From positions 1-19,334 of the forward strand of contig CAXSFU010000058.1 in the NCBI GenBank assembly GCA_964236695.1: a stretch of 19,334 nt of DNA, written 5' to 3'. A program made the position numbers and the translations under genes. Every line of letters begins with the position of its first letter. The first letter of the stretch is position 1. The DNA is from CAXSEF01 sp964236695 (lineage in GTDB: Bacteria; Pseudomonadota; Alphaproteobacteria; Acetobacterales; Acetobacteraceae). The notes under the pieces are model-generated. The model saw nothing but the letters and a program-made list of their open reading frames with translations. It made no database searches and was not told the origin of the DNA. Positions 6,546 to 13,067 of this stretch are shown one piece after another.

Positions 6546-8282
6546 TCAGTCCTCCCCCAGTCCCCCCAGCGTGTCCGGCGTGTCGAAGTCGCGCAGCACG
6601 GCGTCCTCGCCGATCTCCACCTCAACCGCGTGCTCCGCCCGTGCGGCCAGCAGCTGGCGCGCGCCGGAGTCGCCGCGGAGTGCCGCGATGTCGGCGAACC
6701 AGCGCCGGTCCCACAGCATCGGGTTGCCCGGCCGGCCGCGGAACGTCGGCAGCACGATGGTGCGCCCCTCGTCCGGGTCGTAGGCGGCGAGCAGCCGGTC
6801 CAGCATGTGGGCGGTGACCAGCGGCATGTCGCCGAGGCACACCAGCGCGGCGTCGACGTCGTCCGGCAGCGCGGCCAGGCCGGCGCGCAGGCTGGCCGAC
6901 AGGCCTTCGGCGTGGTCGGCGGCGTGCACGAGGCGCACAGGGCGGGCGGCCAGGGCCTGGGCCACCGCGTCGGCCTGGTGGCCGAGCACGACGAGGACCG
7001 GGCGGGCGGCGCTGCCCAGGGCCTGGTCGACGACGCGGGTGACCATCGGCCGCCCGCCGGCGCCGGCGATCAGCAGCTTGTTGCGCGGCGCCATGCGGCT
7101 CGACCGACCCGCCGCCAACACGACCGCCGCCACCTTCGGCCTTCCGCGCGGGGCTCGGGTCTGCGGCGATCCTGGCGTGGCCGCGGTACCCGCCTTGCCG
7201 GCGGGCGGCGCCGCGTCCGGGCCGGCAACGGGGCCGGCCGCGGGGCCCGGGGCGCGGCCGCGCGGCAGGGGGCGGCCTTCCGCCTCCTTGAGCAGGCCGC
7301 CGACCCCGGTGCGCGCGATCCACGCCGAGTCGACGGCCACCCCGGCGAAGATGCGCCACAGCACCCAGTCGATGCCGTTGAGCCGCGGGCTGCGCGCGCA
7401 GCCCGGCAGCACCAGCGCCGTCAGGGCGCCGATCCGCGCGAGGCACAGCAGGTTGCCCGGGTCGACGGGCATGCCGAAGTGCAGGATCTCGCCGCCGGCC
7501 TCGACGATGCCGGATGGCGCCACGTCGCGCCGGTCCACCACTGCCGAGGCGCCGGCCACCAGCAGCAGCTCCGCACCCGCGCCGACCAGCCGGCCCAGGG
7601 CGGCCGCGATCGGCCCCGCGGCGTGGGCGCAGCGCTCCGGCGGCAGCAGGCTGCCGGTGAGCGCGCGCACCCTGGCCTCCGTCGCCTCCACCGTGCCCTC
7701 CAGCACGCTGGCGCGGGTGTCGGGCAGTTCCGTCAGCACCAGGCCCGCGCGCAGCGGGCGGAACGGCGCGAGGCGCAGGGCGGCCCCCGGTCCGGCTGCG
7801 CCGCCGGGCGCGGGCACCTGGCGCGCGAGCTGCTCGGCGATGGCCAGGGTGTGGCCGGGCACCGCGAACGGGATCACCTTCACCGTGGCGAGCATGTCGC
7901 GCGCGGCGACGGGGGTGGCGTCGGGCAGGGTGCCGACGGTGAGCGACTCGTCGACCGCGTTGAGCCGGTGGATGCGCGCCGCGTCCACCAGCAGCAGGCC
8001 GGGCGCCTCGGCGAGGAGGTTGACCCGCCCGGTCGCCGCCCGCGTGCGCCCGACCAGGGGGGAGAGCAGCGCCTCGGCGAGGCGGTCGGCGGCCGCGTCC
8101 TCGCCGACGTCGCCGGGCTCCAGGCGCGCCGCGATCACGCTGTCGTGGCCGTGGCCGCGCAGGGCGTCGATCGCGTCGGCGTCGAGCACCTGGCCCTTGC
8201 GCAGCACCCGGTCGCCGAAGCGCCGGGTGTGGGCGAGCACCGTGCCCAGCGCGGCGTCGAGCGGCGTCGGCCCGAAGATCAC
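6546..8282 (-). CDS. Fusion of MoeA-like molybdopterin-binding domain and MocA-like NTP transferase
   Basis: The 578-residue protein joins two domains. Residues 1-335 are a MoeA/MogA-type molybdopterin-binding region: RVNLLAEAPGLLLVDAARIH, ELLLVAGASAVVDRRDVAPSG (238-258), GGEILHFGMPVDPGN, LPGCARSPRLNGIDW. Residues 338-381 are a Pro/Ala/Gly linker. Residues 383-578 are a nucleotidyltransferase with LAAGRSSRM (389-397), NKLL (K402), CLGDMPL (D485), GRPGNPML and DTPDT. The AAG...NKLL pattern is that of MocA, which adds CMP to molybdopterin to give MCD, the cofactor of xanthine dehydrogenase and CO dehydrogenase family enzymes. Fusions of this kind are known in alphaproteobacteria. GTG at 8282 overlaps the XdhC stop (GTGA); the long open frame upstream is a shadow. 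Likely role: molybdate insertion plus cytidylylation in one protein, feeding the XdhC proteins encoded just upstream. Confidence 0.9.
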   Translation of the reverse strand: MIFGPTPLDAALGTVLAHTRRFGDRVLRKGQVLDADAIDALRGHGHDSVIAARLEPGDVGEDAAADRLAEALLSPLVGRTRAATGRVNLLAEAPGLLLVDAARIHRLNAVDESLTVGTLPDATPVAARDMLATVKVIPFAVPGHTLAIAEQLARQVPAPGGAAGPGAALRLAPFRPLRAGLVLTELPDTRASVLEGTVEATEARVRALTGSLLPPERCAHAAGPIAAALGRLVGAGAELLLVAGASAVVDRRDVAPSGIVEAGGEILHFGMPVDPGNLLCLARIGALTALVLPGCARSPRLNGIDWVLWRIFAGVAVDSAWIARTGVGGLLKEAEGRPLPRGRAPGPAAGPVAGPDAAPPAGKAGTAATPGSPQTRAPRGRPKVAAVVLAAGRSSRMAPRNKLLIAGAGGRPMVTRVVDQALGSAARPVLVVLGHQADAVAQALAARPVRLVHAADHAEGLSASLRAGLAALPDDVDAALVCLGDMPLVTAHMLDRLLAAYDPDEGRTIVLPTFRGRPGNPMLWDRRWFADIAALRGDSGARQLLAARAEHAVEVEIGEDAVLRDFDTPDTLGGLGED

Positions 8283-9214
8283 CCGGCCGCGCCGCCTGCC
8301 GCGGGGCCTTGCGCCGGGGCGGCGTGCGTCGCGGGGCTGTCGGATGCGGGCAGGGGGGTGGAGTCGGGCAGGGGGGTGGCCTGCGGCACGCCGCTCGCGG
8401 CCTCGCCGACGCCGGCCGCCTCGCGGACCCGCGCCCGTGTCACCTCGGCCGCGCGCCCGGGTGCCACCGCGCGCCGGCGCTCGTGGACCAGCTGCGCCGC
8501 GATCGACAGCGCGATCTCCTCCGAGGTGACGGCCGCGATGTCCAGCCCGACCGGGCCGCGGATGCGCGCCAGCGCCGCCTCGCCGTGGCCGAGGGCGCGC
8601 AGGCGGTCGAGCCGCGCCGCGTGCGTCCTGCGCGAGCCGAGGGCGCCGATGCAGAACGCCTCGGAGCGCAGCGCGGCGTCCAGCGCCGGGTCGTCGAGCT
8701 TGGGGTCGTGCGTCAGGGTGACCACCGCGGTGCGGCCGTCCGGGCGCAGCGCCGCCATCGCCTCGTCCGGCCAGGCGGTGGAGATCGCCACGCCCGGGAA
8801 CCTCGCCTCGCTGGCGAAGGTGCTGCGCGGGTCGACCACCGTGACCGAGAAGCCGAGGCCCGCGGCCATCGGCACCAGCGCCTGGGCGATGTGCACGGCG
8901 CCGACCACCACCAGGCGCACCGGCGGGTTGAAAGATTGGAGGAACCAGGTCTCGCCGTCCGGCGCGGCGCCGTCCGGGGTGGCCTGGCCGTCGGCGCCGA
9001 GGGTGACCGTGCGGCACGCGTCGTCGCGCAGCGCCGTTTCCGCCGCGTCCGCGAGGCCGGGCGGGCCGCCGGGATCGGGGGCTGCGGCGGCGAGACGCCC
9101 GGCGGGGTCGCGCAGCAGCAGGCGCTGCGCGCCGTCCGGCAGGCGCGTGGCCAGCACCGCCGGCCGCTGCGCCGCGCGGGCGGCGGCCAGCGCGGCCAGC
9201 AGGACGGGGGTCAC
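8279..9214 (-). CDS. XdhC/CoxI family, Rossmann domain protein
   Basis: The 311-residue protein matches the second half of XdhC/CoxI proteins. It has a nucleotide-binding fold starting LVVVGAVHIAQALVPMAA, the segment FSVTVVDPRSTFASEARFPG, then VVTLTHDPKLDDPALDAAL and FCIGALGSRRTHAARLDRL, and GPVGLDIAAVTSEEIALSI, all family hallmarks. XdhC binds the finished, cytidylylated and later sulfurated molybdenum cofactor and hands it to the hydroxylase subunit. The last 45 or so residues are a Pro/Ser/Ala-rich tail that looks disordered. The GTG start at 9214 overlaps the preceding XdhC N-terminal gene, and its stop overlaps the fusion gene, so the three are translated as a chain. Confidence 0.9.
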   Translation of the reverse strand: MTPVLLAALAAARAAQRPAVLATRLPDGAQRLLLRDPAGRLAAAAPDPGGPPGLADAAETALRDDACRTVTLGADGQATPDGAAPDGETWFLQSFNPPVRLVVVGAVHIAQALVPMAAGLGFSVTVVDPRSTFASEARFPGVAISTAWPDEAMAALRPDGRTAVVTLTHDPKLDDPALDAALRSEAFCIGALGSRRTHAARLDRLRALGHGEAALARIRGPVGLDIAAVTSEEIALSIAAQLVHERRRAVAPGRAAEVTRARVREAAGVGEAASGVPQATPLPDSTPLPASDSPATHAAPAQGPAAGGAAG

Positions 9215-9561
9215 GCGAGGCGCTCCACGAACACCTGGACCCTGCCGCCGCAGGCCAGCCCGATCTCCCAGGCGCGCTCGTTGCTGACGCCGAACTCCAG
9301 CAGGACGGGGGCGCCGTCGTCCAGCACGCCGGCGGCAGCCTCGGCCACAGCGCCCTCGATGCAGCCGCCGCTGACCGAGCCGGCCATGCGGCCGTCGCGG
9401 GTCAGCACCATGTGGCTGCCGGCGGGGCGCGGGCTGCTGCCCCAGGTGCGGGTGACGGTGGCGATGGCGACCTCGCCGCCCTCGGCGTGCCAGCGCGCGG
9501 CCACGGCGAGCAGGTCCTCCTGGCCGGGATGGGGGCGCGGGATGGTGCTGGCGTCCGACAT
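9211..9561 (-). CDS. XdhC/CoxI family, N-terminal domain protein
   Basis: The 116-residue protein is the small N-terminal half of an XdhC/CoxI protein encoded as its own gene. Visible family features are VAIATVTRTWGSSPRPAGSH (33-50), GRMAGSVSGGCIEGAV (57-72, with the conserved cysteine C67) and a second conserved segment GLACGGRVQVFVE (101-113). It is expected to form the molybdenum cofactor-binding pocket together with the Rossmann-domain product of the next gene. ATG at 9561 has a strong GGAGG six bases upstream. The stop overlaps the next start (GTGA). In many bacteria both halves are one polypeptide; split versions are common in this group. Confidence 0.9.
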   Translation of the reverse strand: MSDASTIPRPHPGQEDLLAVAARWHAEGGEVAIATVTRTWGSSPRPAGSHMVLTRDGRMAGSVSGGCIEGAVAEAAAGVLDDGAPVLLEFGVSNERAWEIGLACGGRVQVFVERLA

Positions 9562-9586
9562 GGGCGGCCTCCGGGTTGGGGCTCCT

Positions 9587-9619
9587 GGCCTGCCCGCCGC
9601 GACGCGCGGCGGGCAGGCC
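9587..9619. promoter_or_regulatory. Perfect 15-base-pair hairpin between coxG and the XdhC genes
   Basis: A GC-only stem apart from one A-T pair, GGCCTGCCCGCCGCG against its exact complement, closes a three-base loop (ACG). It lies in the 185-base gap between coxG and the XdhC N-terminal gene, 26 bases before the XdhC ATG on the minus strand. No T tract follows on either strand, so it is not a standard intrinsic terminator. It may set relative expression of coxG and the genes after it, by RNA processing or stalling. The rest of the gap shows nothing I can name. Confidence 0.65.
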
Positions 9620-9746
9620 GCGCCCCGCGATCTGGGCCGGACCCGCCCGGGGCACAATGGCCGTCGCGCCCGTGGACTGCCCTGCTCCGGAGCGGCGTCC
9701 CGGGGCGTGGTCCGGCGGCGGAGCCTCCGGCCGTGCCCTGGCGTCG

Positions 9747-10382
9747 TCAGATCGCGCCGAACACCAGCAGCACGATCACGAAGAACACCGCGCTGCCCAT
9801 CCAGAACACCAGCGGGAAGCCCAGCGGCGCCGCGGGGATCATCGCCAGCGCGTTGACCAGCGCCGGGGCGCGCGGCCCTGGCTTCAGGTCGGACAGCTTC
9901 TCCATCCCGCCCGCCAGGACGCCGTCCGCGCCGTACTCGCGCACGCCGGACACCTCGTCGGTGAAGCGGTCGAGGAAGCGGCCCAGCGCGGCGCCGGCGG
10001 CCGCGTCCAGCGCGCGCTCGCCGAGCTGGGCGACGCGGCCGGACGGCGTCACGCTGGCAGTGTGCGACAGCAGGGTGAACTCGCCCTGGTCGGCCAGGTG
10101 CAGCGTGGCGGTGCCGGACAGGCTGCCGTGCTCGCCGGCCTGGCCGTCCAGGGCGTAGGCGGCCGAGGTCATCTCCTGTGCCGCGGTGCGCCGCACCGTC
10201 CAGGCGACCGGGGCCGATGCCGGGCCGACGCGCACGTCGGAGCGGGCGCGGAACTCGCCGGGCGAGACCTCGCGGAGGTCCTGCACCCCGGGCAGGCAGG
10301 CGGCGAGCACCTGGGCGTCGTTCAGCGAGGCCCAGACCTTGCCGCGCGGCGACGGCACGCGGCGTTCCCCGGTCATTTCCAT
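9747..10382 (-). CDS. CoxG-like SRPBCC protein (CO dehydrogenase subunit G family)
   Basis: The 211-residue protein begins MEMTGERRVPSPRGKVWASLNDAQVLAACLPG..., the typical start of CoxG-family SRPBCC domains, with the bulk of the domain to about residue 150. The C-terminus is a predicted membrane anchor (FPLVFWMGSAVFFVIVLLVFGAI). CoxG belongs to cox-type molybdenum hydroxylase clusters, helps attach the enzyme to the membrane, and has been proposed to shuttle quinone. ATG at 10382 has GGAG nine bases upstream; an open frame continues 24 residues further but lacks family similarity. It is the first gene of the minus-strand molybdenum maturation cluster, divergent from the deacetylase-like gene, so the promoter should lie in 10383-10643. 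Confidence 0.88.
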   Translation of the reverse strand: MEMTGERRVPSPRGKVWASLNDAQVLAACLPGVQDLREVSPGEFRARSDVRVGPASAPVAWTVRRTAAQEMTSAAYALDGQAGEHGSLSGTATLHLADQGEFTLLSHTASVTPSGRVAQLGERALDAAAGAALGRFLDRFTDEVSGVREYGADGVLAGGMEKLSDLKPGPRAPALVNALAMIPAAPLGFPLVFWMGSAVFFVIVLLVFGAI

Positions 10383-10473
10383 GCAAGGCCACTCCGTTGT
10401 TCGGTGCGCGGACGCTATCGGAGGGGTCCTGCCGCGTGCAACCCGACGCGTCAACGGGGGGGCGTGGAGGGAG

Positions 10474-10540
10474 GCAAGGTCGAGGCTCTGCCTCGAGCTC
10501 CGCCAAGGGCTGGGCCCTTGGATCGCCCTCGCTCAAGGAC
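10474..10540. repeat. Dispersed palindromic repeat, copy E (one arm)
   Basis: A single, diverged arm: outer hairpin TCGAGGC/GCCTCGA with loop TCT, then inner hairpin CCAAGGGC/GCCCTTGG with loop TGG, then a decayed version of the centre (GCTCAAGGA). Compared with other copies the outer stem has changed on both sides so that pairing is kept. It lies between the divergent coxG and deacetylase-like genes. Apart from this, the 261-base gap shows nothing I can assign. Confidence 0.8.
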
Positions 10541-10643
10541 GGGGTTTGCAGGCGGAAGTGGGCGAGGGGTCTGACGGACCGCCGGGGCGTTGGAAGGGCC
10601 CGAGCTTGCCTGCCGCCTGTCTCAGGCCAGAGGATCGCCGTTC

Positions 10644-11768
10644 GTGAAGCCGTTGCCCCACCCCGTTCTGATCGGCAGCAAGATCTACCGCGGCTCCACC
10701 TACGGGGCGGCGCATCCGCTGGCGATCCCGCGCGTGTCCACCTGCGTCGACCTGTGTCGCGCGATGGGCTGGCTGCCAGAGGCGCAGTATCGCGAGTCGC
10801 CGATGGCCGGGGTCGCGGAGGTCACCCGCTTCCACGATCCCGGCTACGTCGCGGCGCTGCGCGAGGCGGAGCGCACGCAGGCGGTGCCGGAGGCCGACCG
10901 GCTGCGCTTCGGGCTCGGGGCGCACGGCAACCCGGTGTTCCCGGAGGTGTATCGCCGGCCGATGACCTCGGCGGGCGGGATGCTGCTGGCGGCGCGGCTC
11001 GTGGCGGGCGGCGGGGTCGTGCACTGCCCGGGCGGCGGCACGCACCACGGGCGGGCGGACCGGGCGTCTGGGTTCTGCTACCTCAACGACGTGGTGCTGG
11101 CGGTGCTGGCCTGGCTGGACGCGGGGCTGGAGCGCATCGCGGTCGTCGACATCGACGCCCACCACGGCGACGGCGTGCAGGACGCCTTTGCCGATGACCC
11201 GCGGGTGCTGACGATCAGCGTGCACGAGGCGGGGCGCTGGCCGCACACCGGCGCCGTGGGCGACCGCGCCGGCGGGGCGGCGCGCAACCTGGCGATGCCC
11301 GCCGGGCTGAACGACACCGAGTTCCGCTTCCTCTTGGAGCGCGCCGTGCTGCCGCTGGTGGCCGCGCACCGGCCGGAGGCGATCCTGCTGCAGTGCGGCG
11401 CGGACGCGCTGGAGGAGGACCCGCTGGCGCGGCTGTCGCTGTCCAACAACGCGCACATGGGCGCGGCGGCGGCGCTGCTGTCGCTGCCGGTGGAGGGGGC
11501 GCGCCGCCTCGTGGTCACCGGTGGCGGCGGCTACAACCCGTGGTCGGTCGGGCGCTGCTGGGCGGGCGTATGGGCCACGCTGAACGCCGTCGAGATCCCC
11601 GCGCGCACCACGCCGGCGGCGGAGGCTGTGCTGCGCGCGCTCAGCTTCGGCCGCGCCGCCGGGCGCAACCCGCCGGAGCACTGGTTCACCACGATCCGCG
11701 ACGCGCCGCGCGAAGGGCCGGTGCGCGACGCGGTGCGCAAGGTGGCGGCGCGGGTGGTGGCGCCGTGA
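10644..11768 (+). CDS. Histone-deacetylase family amidohydrolase (AcuC-like)
   Basis: The 374-residue protein is a bacterial member of the arginase/deacetylase fold. It contains PGGGTHHG (H134, H135, the catalytic His pair), FCYLND (144-149), the zinc-binding DIDAHHGDG (D169, D171, H173), the later zinc ligand region QCGADAL and the catalytic tyrosine region TGGGGYNPWS. All key residues are present, so it should be active on acetylated amines or proteins; AcuC of Bacillus deacetylates acetyl-CoA synthetase, but the partner here is unknown. GTG at 10644 has AGAGG ten bases upstream; an upstream ATG at 10590 would add 18 residues that look like repeat-flanking noise. The exported DUF192 gene follows 74 bases later. 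Confidence 0.92.
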   Translation: MKPLPHPVLIGSKIYRGSTYGAAHPLAIPRVSTCVDLCRAMGWLPEAQYRESPMAGVAEVTRFHDPGYVAALREAERTQAVPEADRLRFGLGAHGNPVFPEVYRRPMTSAGGMLLAARLVAGGGVVHCPGGGTHHGRADRASGFCYLNDVVLAVLAWLDAGLERIAVVDIDAHHGDGVQDAFADDPRVLTISVHEAGRWPHTGAVGDRAGGAARNLAMPAGLNDTEFRFLLERAVLPLVAAHRPEAILLQCGADALEEDPLARLSLSNNAHMGAAAALLSLPVEGARRLVVTGGGGYNPWSVGRCWAGVWATLNAVEIPARTTPAAEAVLRALSFGRAAGRNPPEHWFTTIRDAPREGPVRDAVRKVAARVVAP

Positions 11769-11842
11769 CGGGGCGGCGGGGCGGCTTGCCTCGCCCTGCG
11801 GCGCGGCTAGGGTTGCGCCCGACAACACGGGACAGAGCCCAC

Positions 11843-12376
11843 ATGCCAAGACCTGCTTCCGCCTCCCTGCGCGCCCGTCTGCTCGGCGCGGCGCTGCTGC
11901 TCGCGCCGGGCGTGCCCGCGGCGTTCCTGGCTGCCTCGATGGCGCGGGCCGCGGATGCGGCGCCGGGCACCGCCGCGCAGCCGGAGCTGCCGAGGCAGCC
12001 GATCACGATCACCGGCACGGACGGCGTGCGCCACCAGTTCTCCGTGGAGATGGCGACCACGCCGGCGCAGCAGGAGACCGGGCTGATGTTCCGCACCGCC
12101 GTGCCGGCCGACGGCGGGATGCTGTTCGACTGGGGCGCGCCGCGGCAGAGCATGATGTGGATGAAAAACACCCTGGTGCCGCTCGACATGCTGTTCATCG
12201 CGGCCGACGGCACGGTGAGCCACATCGCGGAGAACACGGTGCCGCACAGCCTGGCCGTGATCGACGGGCGCGCGCCGGCGCGCGCCACGCTGGAGCTGGC
12301 GGCGGGGACGGCGCAGCGGCTCAACCTCACGGTGGGGGCGAAGGTCGAGGGGGCGGGGTTCGGGGCGGCGAAGTAG
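11843..12376 (+). CDS. Exported DUF192 family protein
   Basis: The 177-residue protein has an N-terminal signal peptide (LLGAALLLAPGVPAAFLAASM, likely cleaved near ARA-ADA, residue 36). The rest is the DUF192 domain: FSVEMATTPAQQETGLMFR, GGMLFDWG, SMMWMKNTLVPLDMLFI, DGTVSHIAENTVPHS. The function of the family is unknown; members are periplasmic or secreted small beta-barrel proteins. The ATG at 11843 gives a good signal peptide; the ribosome-binding site is poor. It follows the deacetylase-like gene on the same strand and ends just before repeat copy B, which may define the mRNA end. Confidence 0.92.
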   Translation: MPRPASASLRARLLGAALLLAPGVPAAFLAASMARAADAAPGTAAQPELPRQPITITGTDGVRHQFSVEMATTPAQQETGLMFRTAVPADGGMLFDWGAPRQSMMWMKNTLVPLDMLFIAADGTVSHIAENTVPHSLAVIDGRAPARATLELAAGTAQRLNLTVGAKVEGAGFGAAK

Positions 12377-12380
12377 GACA

Positions 12381-12480
12381 GCAAGGCCAGGGCTCTGCCC
12401 TGGACCCGGCCTTCCTTAAGCAAGGGGTTCCAAGGGCCCTGCCCTTGGCGGGGTCCAGGGGCAGAGCCCCTGGCCTTGCC
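12381..12480. repeat. Dispersed palindromic repeat, copy B (right arm complete)
   Basis: The left arm keeps the outer hairpin CCAGGGC/GCCCTGG (12387-12403) but has lost its inner hairpin. The centre is CCTTAAGCAAGG. The right arm is complete: inner hairpin CCAAGGGC/GCCCTTGG (12430-12448) and outer hairpin CCAGGGGC/GCCCCTGG, ending GGCCTTGCC. The right arm is close to an exact reverse complement of the left arm of copy D. It begins four bases after the DUF192 stop and ends 60 bases before tRNA-Pro. Confidence 0.9.
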
Positions 12481-12539
12481 TTTGCCTGGCTTGGCCTCTC
12501 GCCATTCTATCTTGCGTCGGGCTATACAGGCCCCAGGTC

Positions 12540-12616
12540 CGGGGCGTGGCGCAGCCTGGTAGCGCGCGTGTTTTGGGTACACGAGGCCGCCGGTTCGAAT
12601 CCGGCCGCCCCGACCA
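12540..12616 (+). tRNA. tRNA-Pro (anticodon UGG)
   Basis: A 77-base tRNA: acceptor CGGGGCG pairs with CGCCCCG; the D arm carries GCGCAGCCTGGTAGCGC; anticodon stem CGTGT/ACACG holds the loop TTTGGGT with anticodon TGG; the T arm is GCCGG-TTCGAAT-CCGGC; discriminator A and CCA are encoded. A TATACA lies 11 bases upstream (12523-12528) as a possible -10 box, without a clear -35. The Complex I gene starts 26 bases after the CCA. Confidence 0.97.
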
Positions 12617-12642
12617 GGTCCGATGCAGACGAGGAGGCCCCG

Positions 12643-12948
12643 ATGCGTGCGCGAGTCTTCAAGCAGTCCAAGACCTCGATGCAGTCCGGGGTCGCGGGCA
12701 CCGAGTTCTGGGTGCTGGAGTGGGAGCCGACGGAGCGGCGCGAGCAGGACCCGCTGATGGGCTGGTTCGGCAGCGCGGACACCCAGGCGCAGGTGCGGCT
12801 CCGATTTGACACCCGCGAGGAGGCGCTTGCCTTCGCCGCCAAGCGTGACCTGACCTGCGACGTGGAGCTGGCGCCGGCGCGGGTGCAGAAGCCCAAGGTG
12901 TATGCCGACAACTTCCGCTTCGACCGCATCGGCAACTGGACCCACTGA
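12643..12948 (+). CDS. NADH-quinone oxidoreductase accessory subunit, NDUFS4 family
   Basis: The 101-residue protein matches the ETC_C1_NDUFS4 domain (mitochondrial 18-kDa/AQDQ subunit), found as a Complex I accessory subunit in alphaproteobacteria. Visible family marks are MRARVFKQSKTSMQSG at the start, FWVLEWEP, MGWFGSADTQAQVRLRFDT and the C-terminal PKVYADNFRFDRIGNWTH. It sits on the peripheral arm of Complex I at the inner membrane and stabilises the NADH-binding module. ATG at 12643 has GAGGAGG seven bases upstream. It lies between two tRNA genes with gaps of 26 and 30 bases, so it is probably part of a mixed tRNA-mRNA transcript. Confidence 0.94.
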   Translation: MRARVFKQSKTSMQSGVAGTEFWVLEWEPTERREQDPLMGWFGSADTQAQVRLRFDTREEALAFAAKRDLTCDVELAPARVQKPKVYADNFRFDRIGNWTH

Positions 12949-12978
12949 CCGCCGCCGGTTGCCACGCCCGCGGCCCGC

Positions 12979-13055
12979 GCGCCCTTAGCTCAGCTGGATA
13001 GAGCACCCGCCTTCTAAGCGGGATGTCGCTGGTTCGAGTCCAGCAGGGCGCGCCA
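12979..13055 (+). tRNA. tRNA-Arg (anticodon UCU)
   Basis: A 77-base tRNA: acceptor GCGCCCT pairs with AGGGCGC; the D arm contains GCTCAGCTGGATAGAGC; anticodon stem CCCGC/GCGGG holds loop CTTCTAA with anticodon TCT; the T arm is GCTGG-TTCGAGT-CCAGC; discriminator G and an encoded CCA end the gene at 13055. It reads AGA codons, which are rare in such a GC-rich genome. Confidence 0.97.
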
Positions 13056-13067
13056 GCCGCCGTTCGC

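Noticed and set aside
8283..9017. N-terminal extension of the MoeA/MocA-like fusion
   Set aside because: The open frame upstream of 8282 is an out-of-frame reading of the XdhC Rossmann gene with no family similarity.
6630..9287. 885-codon open frame on the + strand
   Set aside because: It is antisense to the MoeA/MocA-like fusion and the XdhC genes, and its composition (Arg, Ala, Gly, His, Gln) is that of a shadow frame. The minus-strand proteins have clear family motifs.
11686..12945. 419-codon open frame on the - strand
   Set aside because: It runs through the DUF192 gene, repeat copy B, tRNA-Pro and the NDUFS4-type gene in antisense; a real gene would not span these.
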